A stretch of 44,333 bases of DNA from JBBPYA01 sp038200385 (GTDB taxonomy: Bacteria > Actinomycetota > Actinomycetes > Mycobacteriales > Geodermatophilaceae). A program made the translations under genes and the position numbers. The DNA lies in assembly GCA_038200385.1 (NCBI GenBank), contig JBBPYA010000326.1, forward strand, positions 1-44,333. The letters run 5' to 3'. Below are positions 25,049-33,288 of this stretch, piece after piece (the first letter of the stretch is position 1; each line of letters begins with the position of its first letter). The notes under the pieces are model-generated. The model made no database searches. It was not told the DNA's origin and saw nothing but the letters and a program-made list of their open reading frames with translations.

Positions 25049-25064
25049 TCACCCGTTCGGGTAC
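25049..25064. promoter_or_regulatory. CACCC-N4-GGGT inverted repeat, copy 3 (candidate operator)
   Basis: TCACCC-GTTC-GGGTAC keeps the left arm of copy 1 exactly and the GGGT core of the right arm, with the same 4-base spacer. It is 16 bases upstream of the predicted -35 at 25081, centred near -60 relative to the expected transcription start, as for a class I activator site. The segment ACCATTTC occurs nearby at 25031 and also beside copy 1 at 4493. Confidence 0.5.
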
Positions 25065-25080
25065 GAAGACTGGTCGCAAT

Positions 25081-25109
25081 TTGCGCCTCGTGATGACTCT
25101 CACTAACTT
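25081..25109 (+). promoter_or_regulatory. promoter of the polyprenyl-phosphate sugar-phosphate transferase gene
   Basis: TTGCGC (25081-25086) and TAACTT (25104-25109) are spaced by exactly 17 bases. Transcription from about 25116 would give a leader of roughly 57 bases before the ATG at 25173. Confidence 0.55.
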
Positions 25110-25172
25110 TTGAAGGGCCAGTCCGGAAGCGGTAGCGCCCCGGCAGCCGAACCGGGCTTGGGGGATCGTGGG

Positions 25173-26660
25173 ATGAGTCGTTCGGGGTACAGCCGCAGCT
25201 ACAGGTGGTGGCGGCCCTCAGACGCCCATCCCGGTTACCAGCCGCGTCCCGGCCTCATCAGTCCAGATCCCCTGGGCGCCTCGGGGGGCGGAACCGAGCC
25301 GACGCTGGCGCCGACTATTCTGCGCCGCCGTCGCCTGACCCTCGGCCGGGTCTCGACGCTTCTGCTGACAACAGACGCCTTCACGCTGGTCGGCGTGTGG
25401 ACTATCACCAGGATCAACGTGGTCGTCGCGGTGCTGATGGGGCTGGTCGCGATCGGTCTGTTTACGCTCGCCGGACTGTACCGATCTCGGCTCACGCTGT
25501 CCGCACTGGACGCCGTGCCTGCGGTGCTCGGTCGCGCTGTGGTCGCCGGTGCGGTGGCCCAGAGTGTCGCGGACATCCTGCATCAAGGCTCGGCAGTGTT
25601 CAGGGTCAGCTTGACGGCCGCCTTGTGGGCGGTGGCCCTGACGGCGGCCCGAGCGCTGATGTACGTCCACATCCGGCGGCACCGCGCCTCCCCCCGCGTC
25701 ATCCGACCAACCCTGATCCTCGGTGCCGGCGCGATCGGCAACCGGATCGGAACGCTGCTGCGTGATCACCCCGAGTACGGCCTACTTCCGGTGGGGTTTG
25801 TGGATGACGATCCCATGCTGGGCCCGGACGACCTGGCTGCCCCGGTGTTGGGTGGAAAGGACGACCTGAGCCACATCATCGCCGCAACCGGAGCGCGCGA
25901 TGTGGTTGTGGCATTCAGCCTGCTGCGCGAGTCGAGCCTGGTGGACGTCATCCGCAGCTGTGATCGTGCCGACTGCGAGATCTACCTCGTCCCTCGGCTG
26001 TTCGAGTTGCACCAGGACGCCGCCGGCACGGATCACCTGTGGGGGCTGCCCCTGGCCCGGCTGCCTAGAACCGCCTTCCGGTCGCCCCTGCTGCGGGTCA
26101 AGCGGATGATGGACGTCGCCGTCGCCGGGATCGGGCTGCTGGTGCTGGCTCCGGTGCTGGCCGGGTGCGCTCTGGCAGCACGCCTCGAGACCGGTCGGGC
26201 GATCTTCCGACAGGAGCGGGTCGGAGTGGATGGACGACCCTTCGACCTGCTCAAGTTTCAGTCCCTGCGCCCGGCCGATCCCTCGGAGTCCGCTCTCCGG
26301 TGGAGCGTGGCTGACGATGTCCGGCTCCGCCCGGTGGGGCAGTTCCTGCGCAGGACGTCGCTGGACGAGCTGCCGCAGTTGTGGAACATCCTGCGCGGCC
26401 ACATGAGTTTCGTCGGGCCACGACCTGAGCGACCGTTCTTCGCCGGCCAGTTCGCCGGGTCGTTCCCGCGCTATTCCGCCCGCACCAGGGTCCGGGTGGG
26501 ACTGACCGGGTGGGCGCAGGTGCATCAGCTGCGCGGGGACACCTCCATCGAGGACCGCGTCATCTTCGACAACCATTACATCGAGCACTGGAGCCTCTGG
26601 GGTGACGTCAAGATCATGCTGCGAACGGTGACCTCGGTCGTCAAAGCGGTGGGGCGCTGA
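25173..26660 (+). CDS. undecaprenyl-phosphate sugar-1-phosphate transferase (WbaP/WcaJ type)
   Basis: Starts repeat-unit synthesis by moving a sugar-1-phosphate from a nucleotide sugar to undecaprenyl phosphate at the inner membrane. The 495-residue protein has N-terminal transmembrane segments, a Rossmann-like middle domain (LILGAGAIGNRIGTLL), a fifth membrane segment (VAVAGIGLLVLAPVLAG) and the catalytic domain from about residue 304: DELPQLWNILRGHMSFVGPRPE, GLTGWAQVHQLRG and the end DNHYIEHWSLWGDVKIML. The usual KFRTM/KFRSM motif reads KFQSL here. The ATG at 25173 has GGGGGA 7 bases upstream; a TTG at 25110 lies within a base of the predicted -10 and is unlikely. It is the only initiating transferase in the window. 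Confidence 0.93.
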   Translation: MSRSGYSRSYRWWRPSDAHPGYQPRPGLISPDPLGASGGGTEPTLAPTILRRRRLTLGRVSTLLLTTDAFTLVGVWTITRINVVVAVLMGLVAIGLFTLAGLYRSRLTLSALDAVPAVLGRAVVAGAVAQSVADILHQGSAVFRVSLTAALWAVALTAARALMYVHIRRHRASPRVIRPTLILGAGAIGNRIGTLLRDHPEYGLLPVGFVDDDPMLGPDDLAAPVLGGKDDLSHIIAATGARDVVVAFSLLRESSLVDVIRSCDRADCEIYLVPRLFELHQDAAGTDHLWGLPLARLPRTAFRSPLLRVKRMMDVAVAGIGLLVLAPVLAGCALAARLETGRAIFRQERVGVDGRPFDLLKFQSLRPADPSESALRWSVADDVRLRPVGQFLRRTSLDELPQLWNILRGHMSFVGPRPERPFFAGQFAGSFPRYSARTRVRVGLTGWAQVHQLRGDTSIEDRVIFDNHYIEHWSLWGDVKIMLRTVTSVVKAVGR

Positions 26661-26723
26661 GCGCGGGCGACGGGGCAGCAAACGAACCGGGCTGCACCGG
26701 TCGGGAGGGGACGGGTCGGCGGC

Positions 26724-27911
26724 CTAGGTTGCCCGGGCCGGGACGGTGGGAGCCGAGGAACTGGCCGACCTGAGCCAGCCAGTCAGGGATGTGCGCCTGC
26801 CGCGTAGGCCGCCCCGCTCGTCGACAATGACCACGCCAAGAATTTCCTCGTCGACGTTGTCGGCCACGAGCAGTCGCAGCCGGGCGCGCGGCATCCCGTT
26901 GCGAATCACCAGCAGGACCGGTAGTCGCCAGTGCGGCACTTCCAGCACGTCGGCAGGGGCGATCGCATCGATGAATTCCAACCCCGGTCGGGTCGCGTCT
27001 CCCACCTCGCGGCCGGGTGCGCTGACCAGGCATTCGATCATGGCGTTCCGCAGATCGGTGGGCCCGCTGACGAAGATCGTGCGGAAGCGGGAGAGCACCT
27101 GACCCATCAAGAGAAGCAGGCGTTGTCGGGCGGCGGCGTCCTCGATCATGCTCACGATCATGACGCTGGCATCGGTGAGGGGCAGCAACGCGCGTGCCGT
27201 GCGTACCAGACCTGGTACGTGCGGCGTCTCCGAGAGCGCGGGCTGGTGGCCCCTCGGCAGCACCACGGTGCCGATCACCGGCGTGCCGACCAGCGATGCG
27301 ACGTCGTCGGCCAGCACCAGCGGACGTCGTGCCACGGCAAGCAGGACGAGCAGACCGATCGCCAGTGCGACACCGCACACGGCGCCGAGTGCGGCGAGAG
27401 CCGCTGCGGGCGCACCATCGTTGACCGCGGAGGACGGCACCGGTGCGGGACCCTGCACCAGAAAGCTGCCGACGTCGGGGCCACCCTTGTTCAACTGCGC
27501 GACGTAGGCAGCTGCTGTCCGGTCGGCAAGCCGGGCAGCGTCTGCGGCGGCGCCCGCCCGAGCATGCACGGAGAGCAGGATGGAGTCCTTCTCCGCGATC
27601 ACCGCCAGCCGGCTGACCTTGGTCGCCCGATCGGGGACGGTTCCCCGGGCTACCAGCTGATCCACCATGGCGTCGCTGTCAAACACGGCGCGGGCATAAG
27701 AGGGCAGCGCGGCCCGGTCGATCTTGACCTGTCGGGCGACGACGTTGGCCTCTGCTTGATACGTGGGCGGTGAGCCGGCGAACAGGGGGAACAGCACGGC
27801 CAGGGCCACGATGCACACGAGCAGGACGACCGGGTGCCGTCGCAGCCCCCACCGTAGGGTGGCCGCAGAACGCACCAGGGTCGCTCGGGTCTGACCCATG
27901 GTGCGAGACAT
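26724..27911 (-). CDS. Wzz-like co-polymerase with degenerate kinase domain (copy 2)
   Basis: A 395-residue polysaccharide co-polymerase-like protein: TM1 (VVLLVCIVALAVLFPLF), an external domain of about 130 residues, TM2 (ALAALGAVCGVALAIGLLVLL), and a cytoplasmic domain that starts like BY-kinases (VASLVGTPVIGTVVLPRGH). At the place of the ATP loop it has IVSMIEDAAARQRLLLLMG, with no glycine-lysine signature. It shares blocks with copies 3 and 4: SYARAVFDSDAM, KDSILLSVHARA and GVVIVDERGGLRGRR. GGGGGGA lies 9 bases before the ATG at 27911; ATG 27917 and GTG 27929 are alternatives. It is convergent with the sugar-phosphate transferase gene and divergent from the GT4 gene. Confidence 0.8.
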   Translation of the reverse strand: MSRTMGQTRATLVRSAATLRWGLRRHPVVLLVCIVALAVLFPLFAGSPPTYQAEANVVARQVKIDRAALPSYARAVFDSDAMVDQLVARGTVPDRATKVSRLAVIAEKDSILLSVHARAGAAADAARLADRTAAAYVAQLNKGGPDVGSFLVQGPAPVPSSAVNDGAPAAALAALGAVCGVALAIGLLVLLAVARRPLVLADDVASLVGTPVIGTVVLPRGHQPALSETPHVPGLVRTARALLPLTDASVMIVSMIEDAAARQRLLLLMGQVLSRFRTIFVSGPTDLRNAMIECLVSAPGREVGDATRPGLEFIDAIAPADVLEVPHWRLPVLLVIRNGMPRARLRLLVADNVDEEILGVVIVDERGGLRGRRTSLTGWLRSASSSAPTVPARAT

Positions 27912-28003
27912 ACCCATCGTTCCCCCCACGTCTGGCCGGTCATGACATCGGATGGGTCGGAGCAGGCCTCGCAGACCGCGCCGGTGCCCGAAATCGGGGC
28001 CCG

Positions 28004-28015
28004 GGTAAGGTTACC
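28004..28015. promoter_or_regulatory. inverted repeat GGTAA-GG-TTACC in divergent region
   Basis: Five-base arms around GG, in the 158-base region between Wzz-like copy 2 and the GT4 gene. TACCTT (28012-28017) on the plus strand could be a -10 for the GT4 gene, although no good -35 precedes it. The region also contains CCCGA-AA-TCGGG at 27987-27998. Confidence 0.3.
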
Positions 28016-28069
28016 TTGGATGCTTTCGTCGCGGCGCCGTAGCGCCTTGGGTGCGTAGTAGGGCGAGCC

Positions 28070-29143
28070 GTGAAGGTGCTGTTGGTGGGGAAGGGCGCCC
28101 CGGACCGGGGCGGCATCCCGAGCTTCCTGGTGACCCTCCTGACCAGCACCTTGGCCCGGACCCACGAGTTGTCCTTTCTCAACGTTGCCCACACGGGGAC
28201 CCCCCAGGGTGGCCGGCCGACGGTGGGCAACGTCGTTCGCACGATTCTGGACGCGGGATCGGTCTGGAAAGCCGCCCGGGGTCAGGACATCGTGCATATC
28301 CATTCCGCGATGGCGCCGGCGGTCACCGTGATCCGGGCCGGGATCCTGGCTGCGGCGGCCCGCTCCCGCGGCGTCGGCGTCGTCATCCACGTGCACGGCG
28401 GTAACGTCGAGTTCTGGCTCACGAATCGATGGCGCCGGATCCTGGTCCGGCTTGCGATGGCGCCGGCCCAGCGGGTGGTCGCGGTCTGGACCGCCGGGGA
28501 CCGGGCACTGCGTCAGGTCCTGCCGGCAGCTCGGGTTCGGCTGATCGACAACGGCGTCAGTACCGGGGCACACGAGGGCCCGCGGGTCAGCCACGTGCCC
28601 CCGCGGGTGCTGTACGTCGGGTTGCTCACACCGCGCAAGGGGGTGCTGGACCTCGTTCAGGCCTCCAGCCTGCTGTCTGAGCGCGGCGTAGAGCACGAGC
28701 TGTGGTTGTTGGGCGGCACTCCCGACGAGGGCCCCTCCGCCGAGGCGGAGGTCAGGGGCGCATTGGGGGGGCGGGCCCGCCTGCTCGGCACGCGGGCCCC
28801 GGAGGACATGCCGGCGGCCTACGCCGAGGCCGACGTCTTTTGCCTGCCGTCGTGGTGGGAGGCGATGCCGATGTCCGTCCTGGAGGCCATGGCGAGCGGA
28901 CTGCCGGTGGTGGCCACCGACGTCGGTGATGTGCCCAGGCTCGTCGCGGATGGCAGCACCGGTTACGTCGTGCCCCCACGTGACCCACAACGGCTGGCCG
29001 AGGCGCTGGAGCGACTGCTCCGCGACCCCGACCGGGCCCGCAGCATGGGCGCCGCAGGCCGGGGGGTGGTCTGGGATCGGTTTTCCAGCACGCTCACCGT
29101 TGCGGCCCTGGCCGACCTCTACGAGGAGTTGTCGTCGCGGTGA
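28070..29143 (+). CDS. family 4 glycosyltransferase (GT-B)
   Basis: Predicted retaining glycosyltransferase, 357 residues, acting in the cytoplasm on a lipid-linked acceptor. The N-terminal domain has GGIPSFLVTLL and IVHIHSAMAP. The C-terminal domain has the donor-binding pattern VLYVGLLTPRKGVLDLVQA, LWLLGGTPDEGP and the EX7E motif in EAMPMSVLEAMASGLPVVAT, then GDVPRLVADGSTGYVVPP. The GTG at 28070 begins the Rossmann start VKVLLVGKGAP. Its stop overlaps the NodB start by four bases (GTGA), so the two form a coupled pair: addition of a sugar, then its deacetylation, would be a natural reading. Confidence 0.92.
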   Translation: MKVLLVGKGAPDRGGIPSFLVTLLTSTLARTHELSFLNVAHTGTPQGGRPTVGNVVRTILDAGSVWKAARGQDIVHIHSAMAPAVTVIRAGILAAAARSRGVGVVIHVHGGNVEFWLTNRWRRILVRLAMAPAQRVVAVWTAGDRALRQVLPAARVRLIDNGVSTGAHEGPRVSHVPPRVLYVGLLTPRKGVLDLVQASSLLSERGVEHELWLLGGTPDEGPSAEAEVRGALGGRARLLGTRAPEDMPAAYAEADVFCLPSWWEAMPMSVLEAMASGLPVVATDVGDVPRLVADGSTGYVVPPRDPQRLAEALERLLRDPDRARSMGAAGRGVVWDRFSSTLTVAALADLYEELSSR

Positions 29144-29895
29144 CCATCCTGTGCTACCACTCCGTTCAGCCGGGCTGGGACTCCCCGCTGGCGGTCGACC
29201 CGCTCGACTTCGCGCGGCAGTGCCGCTGGTTGACCCGCACCCGCCGGGTGGTGCCGCTGGACACCGCCGTGACCCGGCTGGACCGACGGGGCCGACTGCC
29301 GCGGGGAACCGCAGCACTCACCTTCGATGACGGCTTTGCCGGGCTGTACGAGCACGCATTGCCGGTGCTGCAGCGCCTGGGGCTGCCGGCGACGGTGTTC
29401 CTCGTGGCCGCCACGGTCACCTCGCAGGGCCACCCTGTGGACTGGGTGGACACGCCGGGGACGCAGCCGCTCCACACCCTGTCCCGGGAGCAGATCCTGG
29501 ACATGCAGGACCGCGGGGTCCGCTTCGACTCCCACAGCTACGCCCACCACGACTTGACGCGGTTGGGTTTCGCCGAGTGCGTCGAGGACCTCCGGACCAG
29601 TCGTGAGCTGCTCGCGGACCTCCTCGGACGCCCGGTCCGGTTGCTGGCCTACCCGCGGGGCCGGCACGACGCGCAGGTCCGCGCCGCCGCCGAGAAGGCC
29701 GGGTACAGCCACGCGTTCGGCCTGCCGGAGCGCTCGGAGCAGCCGGGGCGCTACGCGGTCCCCAGGGTCGGGATATACCGAGGGAACCGCACCTCCACTG
29801 TCGCGGTGAAGAGTTCGCGGATGTACCTGCCGCTCCGGACCAGCCCCGTCGTGGGGGCCGCGCAGCGGCGCGTAGCCCGGGCGTTGCGCCGATAG
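29140..29895 (+). CDS. polysaccharide deacetylase (NodB/CE4 family)
   Basis: Predicted metal-dependent N- or O-deacetylase of 251 residues. Motif 1 is LTFDDGF with the catalytic Asp pair near residues 66-67, and motif 2 is SHSYAHHDL with the two metal-binding His. Motif 3 corresponds to LLAYPRGRHDAQV and the later GYSHAFGL. No signal peptide is visible, so unlike most CE4 enzymes it may act in the cytoplasm on lipid-linked intermediates. The GTG at 29140 is fixed by the 4-base overlap with the GT4 gene. A free amine made here could be a target for N-sulfation by one of the five sulfotransferases (inference). Confidence 0.9.
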   Translation: MTILCYHSVQPGWDSPLAVDPLDFARQCRWLTRTRRVVPLDTAVTRLDRRGRLPRGTAALTFDDGFAGLYEHALPVLQRLGLPATVFLVAATVTSQGHPVDWVDTPGTQPLHTLSREQILDMQDRGVRFDSHSYAHHDLTRLGFAECVEDLRTSRELLADLLGRPVRLLAYPRGRHDAQVRAAAEKAGYSHAFGLPERSEQPGRYAVPRVGIYRGNRTSTVAVKSSRMYLPLRTSPVVGAAQRRVARALRR

Positions 29896-29916
29896 CCGTC
29901 CGGCGGCCGCGCAACC

Positions 29917-29946
29917 GGCCGGCACGCTGATGTCAGGGTGCCGGCC
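29917..29946. terminator. bidirectional terminator between NodB and propeller genes
   Basis: GGCCGGCAC (29917-29925) and GTGCCGGCC (29938-29946) form a perfect 9-base stem, with a smaller CTG/CAG pairing inside the 12-base loop. It separates convergent genes and contains the stop codon of the 29933-32101 gene. Confidence 0.7.
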
Positions 29947-32101
29947 GCAGCGACACCAGCTGACCGATGTTCGGTCCCTTGACTGTCGAGGTCGCGTTCT
30001 TGTCACCCGTGGGCCCTGCTGTCGCGGCGGGGGCGTCGGCGGCTTCGGTCGTCGCTGGATACCGCAGCGCGGGCGGTGAGCTGACCTCGGTCTGCTCCTG
30101 CATCCCCGTGGGTGGGGAGACCGATGCGGCCCGTGCCACCCCGAACAGCCCCACCAGCTGCGTGTTGGGCGTCGTCGTCTGCACGGAGGCCGCGGTCACT
30201 ATGGTCGAGGTGCTCGCCCGACCGCTGGAGGCGTCGATGGGGTTGGCGGAGGCCACGCCGGAGTAGGCCAGCATCACCCCGACTGCAGCGGGTTTGCCAC
30301 TGAAACTCCAGGTGTAGGCGGCGGGTTCGGCCGCGGTGGCGATCCGCCAGTAGGTCGCCTTGCGCAGCGCCGTGCCGTTGACGTCCTCACGGACCAGCTG
30401 CCATCCCGGCGGGGCAGTGATGGTGGGCGTGCCCCGGCTGTCCACCGACGCGAGAAGCAGATCCCCCGCGGCCGCCGCCGGCACCGCGATGGTCAGCGTC
30501 GCCTCGGCATTGTTGGCCGCAGCGTTGACTCCGCGCAGGCTTATCGACCCGGACGACGGCTGCGACGGCACGGTGGCCGTCGCAGGGGACGACCGGGCGG
30601 ACCGGTTGCCCGCGGCGTCATAGGCCTCGACCGTGTACGTGTAAGTGATCCCGGCTTTGACGTCGACGTCGGTGAAGGAGGTTGCGGTTATGTCGCGTAT
30701 GACTCCGTCCCCGCGTCGCAGGGTGTAGCCAGTGACACCCCGGTCGTCCGACGACGGGCGCCAGGCCAGATCGACCTTGCCGGGGCCGGCGGTCGCCGTG
30801 AGGCCGGCGGGAACCGACGGCGGTGTGACGTCCGGGGCAGGCGTTCCGCCACCGGCCAGCTCCATCTCGGCATGGACGTAGCGTTTGACGCCCTCGGCCA
30901 CAGCCAGGATGACCAGCCCGGTCTGCGCGGTCACCGGGTCCTTGCTGCCCGAGGCGTTGTTGACCGGCTTGCTGTAGTCGACGAACGGCGTTCCCCGTCC
31001 CGGGCCGAAGCTCACATTGTCCAGGGGCGTCTTCTTGTAGAAGATGTCGCCACCCTGCACCGGGGCGGTGGCGAAGAAGTACAGCTCCTGATTCGTCTGG
31101 TCGATCATGATGACAGGCCGGGTATGGTCGTCGGCGACCGTGCCGGCCGGTGCCACCGACCAGGTCCCGCTGCCGCCCTGTTGCGGCGTTCGGACCAGGA
31201 CGCCGACCAACATGGCGTTCGGATCGCCGGTCGCATCCGCCGAGGTCTTGATCGCGGCAAAGACCCTGCCCTGCGCGTCGCCGGTCAGTTGCTTGAGGTT
31301 CATGTGGTCGTCGGCCAGATGCGCCCCTGCCAGCGCATTCTCCACGGTCCAGCCCGTTCGCGGGTCCCCGGTGTCCTTGTGGATGGCGAACCGGAACACG
31401 TCGGAAACCTGGTCCGACCAGAGGACACCGATGTTCCCGCTAAAGGCGATCAGCGCCGAGATGTCGTCGGAGGCTATCGACGTGTCCGGCACGGGGGGCC
31501 GGAAACCCTCCGACCAGTTCAATCCGTTGCGGTCGGAGTACGCCACCCACACCGCCAATGACCTGGTGTAGGTCACCCACAGCCGTCCGGTCGAGTCCTG
31601 GTCGATCGTCGCCGACTCCGAGCCCCCAGTGGTCTGCAGTGTGATCGGGAAGCCGCTGGCCATTGTCCAGGCGCGTGACCGGCTGTCATAGCTGAACTGC
31701 GTCACCTGCGGCGGGCTGGTCGAGGTCCGGGACACCACGTGCAGGCTCGCTGCCGCGGCCACGTAGAGAGCGTCGCCGGTGCTGTTGAGGCGGCTGTCCA
31801 CGAGCGTGCCGGTGTCGCGCCAGGTGTGGTCGGCCAGCAACTCCTGGATGTGCACGCCGTTGTCGGTGCGGCTGACCAGCAGGCCCCACCAGGAGCCGTC
31901 GGTGTACCACAACTTGCTCTGCGGCTTGTTCTCGCTGGGCTTGTTCACCGCACTGGCGTAGCTGAAGTCGTCGTAGGTGACCGGGACGCCGATGGTGGCG
32001 TCGGCAGGCGCGGCGCCAGCGACCAGCATGCTGAGCAGGAGGGTGGTGACGGTGGCCAGGCCGAGCGCGGCCCGACGCAGGTGTCCCGACAGCGGTGTCA
32101 T
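29933..32101 (-). CDS. secreted propeller-like protein with fibronectin III domain and C-terminal lectin-like module (propeller 1)
   Basis: A 722-residue exported protein. Signal peptide: LGLATVTTLLLSMLVAGAAPADA, cleavage near residue 36. About 380 residues of sialidase/BNR-like blades follow (KLWYTDGSWWGLLV, ELLADHTWRDTG, STGRLWVTY, IGVLWSDQ, FRFAIHKD, DDHMNLKQL). A fibronectin III domain spans about 424-510 (TPPSVPAGLTATAGPGKVDL, YTVEAYDAAGNRSA). The last 200 residues (AGDLLLASVDSRG, APPGWQLVRED, VMLAYSGV) parallel the tail of paralogue A at 13288-16197. The propeller half is paralogous to 35789-37516. GAGGAG precedes the ATG, which overlaps the HprK-like stop (ATGA). No sialidase catalytic arginines or Tyr could be assigned. 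Confidence 0.83.
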   Translation of the reverse strand: MTPLSGHLRRAALGLATVTTLLLSMLVAGAAPADATIGVPVTYDDFSYASAVNKPSENKPQSKLWYTDGSWWGLLVSRTDNGVHIQELLADHTWRDTGTLVDSRLNSTGDALYVAAAASLHVVSRTSTSPPQVTQFSYDSRSRAWTMASGFPITLQTTGGSESATIDQDSTGRLWVTYTRSLAVWVAYSDRNGLNWSEGFRPPVPDTSIASDDISALIAFSGNIGVLWSDQVSDVFRFAIHKDTGDPRTGWTVENALAGAHLADDHMNLKQLTGDAQGRVFAAIKTSADATGDPNAMLVGVLVRTPQQGGSGTWSVAPAGTVADDHTRPVIMIDQTNQELYFFATAPVQGGDIFYKKTPLDNVSFGPGRGTPFVDYSKPVNNASGSKDPVTAQTGLVILAVAEGVKRYVHAEMELAGGGTPAPDVTPPSVPAGLTATAGPGKVDLAWRPSSDDRGVTGYTLRRGDGVIRDITATSFTDVDVKAGITYTYTVEAYDAAGNRSARSSPATATVPSQPSSGSISLRGVNAAANNAEATLTIAVPAAAAGDLLLASVDSRGTPTITAPPGWQLVREDVNGTALRKATYWRIATAAEPAAYTWSFSGKPAAVGVMLAYSGVASANPIDASSGRASTSTIVTAASVQTTTPNTQLVGLFGVARAASVSPPTGMQEQTEVSSPPALRYPATTEAADAPAATAGPTGDKNATSTVKGPNIGQLVSLRPAP

Positions 32102-33288
32102 GAGTTGCTCCTCTGTTGCGCGGAACTGGATGGCAGTACCGCGGTGATCGGCGCTACGAGACGGGCGAGGTCGACCGGATACGGGTGCCCGACGATGTGC
32201 GCCGTGCGGTCGCCGAAGACGCGCTCCACGAGCGCTCGCTCGCGTGCCGGGGCGTCGTCGACCGCCGTGCTGGTCCGGGCGGGGAAGGCGAAGCGGAACT
32301 CGCGGTAACAGGCCATGAACGGGGCCCGTTCCTCCTCCAGCGACGCCAACATCCGTTGGCCCACCTCGGCTCCGGACACCGGGTGGACCGTGATGTCGTC
32401 GCTGTCGTGACTGACGAGGAGCAGCAGCGTGTCCAGCGTGCCCTGCAAGACCACCGCGTCGGCCCCAAACAGCTGCGCCGGGGGCACCTGGACGTAGGCC
32501 TGCCGGCCGATCACGGGTGCGGCTCGCCGGAGCACCGACGAGGGCAGGCCCGCCCATGGCATTCGGTTGGACACCGAGCCGGCCAGGGCGGCCACGGCCG
32601 GCAGCGCGCTCAGCCGCAGCCTGGTGCTCCGCGGCAGTCGCGCGAGCAGTCCCGGGAACTGGCGCACGTGCCAATGCCAGAGCCGGATGGGCTCGGGCAC
32701 GCCGTACATCGAGCCGTCCGGCTTCACATACACCCATTCATCGCCGACGTAGCGGGCATCACCGCCGGCTGCGAAAGCCAGCAGCGTCTCCGTCTTGCCG
32801 CCCTTAGCCCATCCCGCTGCCAGGACGCCCACGTCGTCGCCGGTGACAAAGGCCGAGGCGTGCAGCGGAAGCACGCCGTTGGCGAGGGCGACCACGTTGA
32901 TGATGGCGAGAAGGTGCGGGACGAACCCGGCCGCCCGCTCGCACTCGATGTGGATGCCCCTGCCGATGTCGCTCATCGGAAGGAGGGTCCGGGCCGGCAT
33001 TCCGTCCCGGCCGCGCAGGACGTAGAACGCCCGGTCGGTGAACCCGCTCGTCCGCCAGCCCGAGTAGACCATGGCGCTGTCGTCGTCGATGTGATCCACG
33101 AAGCGCACCGTGATGTCGGGTTCGCGGGTCAGCGGCTGCTGCAGAGGCCCGATCTGCCGGGTCAGCCGGGTCACGTCCTCGGGCCGGGCGTCCAGCAGCC
33201 GCAGGCCCACGAAACCGTGCAGATCGAAGTCCTGACGGACCGCCCCTCGCGGCGCGTCCACCCGGGACAGGTGCGACGTTGCCGTCAC
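32098..33288 (-). CDS. HPr-kinase-like P-loop protein of unknown substrate
   Basis: A 396-residue soluble protein. The Walker A loop AAGWAKGGKTETLLAF, about residues 157-172, matches the GxxxxGKTExxL pattern of HprK-type kinases and is intact. It is preceded by LPLHASAFVTGDDVGVL and followed by YVGDEWVYV, comparable to the HprK metal-site strand. Similar HprK-like proteins occur in some peptide-modification and polysaccharide clusters, where their substrates are largely unknown. The GTG at 33288 overlaps the GT2 stop (GTGA), and its stop overlaps the propeller start (ATGA), so the three are translationally coupled. A link between glycan synthesis and propeller secretion is an inference. Confidence 0.75.
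   Translation of the reverse strand: MTATSHLSRVDAPRGAVRQDFDLHGFVGLRLLDARPEDVTRLTRQIGPLQQPLTREPDITVRFVDHIDDDSAMVYSGWRTSGFTDRAFYVLRGRDGMPARTLLPMSDIGRGIHIECERAAGFVPHLLAIINVVALANGVLPLHASAFVTGDDVGVLAAGWAKGGKTETLLAFAAGGDARYVGDEWVYVKPDGSMYGVPEPIRLWHWHVRQFPGLLARLPRSTRLRLSALPAVAALAGSVSNRMPWAGLPSSVLRRAAPVIGRQAYVQVPPAQLFGADAVVLQGTLDTLLLLVSHDSDDITVHPVSGAEVGQRMLASLEEERAPFMACYREFRFAFPARTSTAVDDAPARERALVERVFGDRTAHIVGHPYPVDLARLVAPITAVLPSSSAQQRSNS

Noticed and set aside
25030..25070. Possible tRNA T-arm because of GTTCGGGT
   Set aside because: No acceptor stem, anticodon arm or CCA; the element is explained better by the inverted repeat shared with two other promoters.
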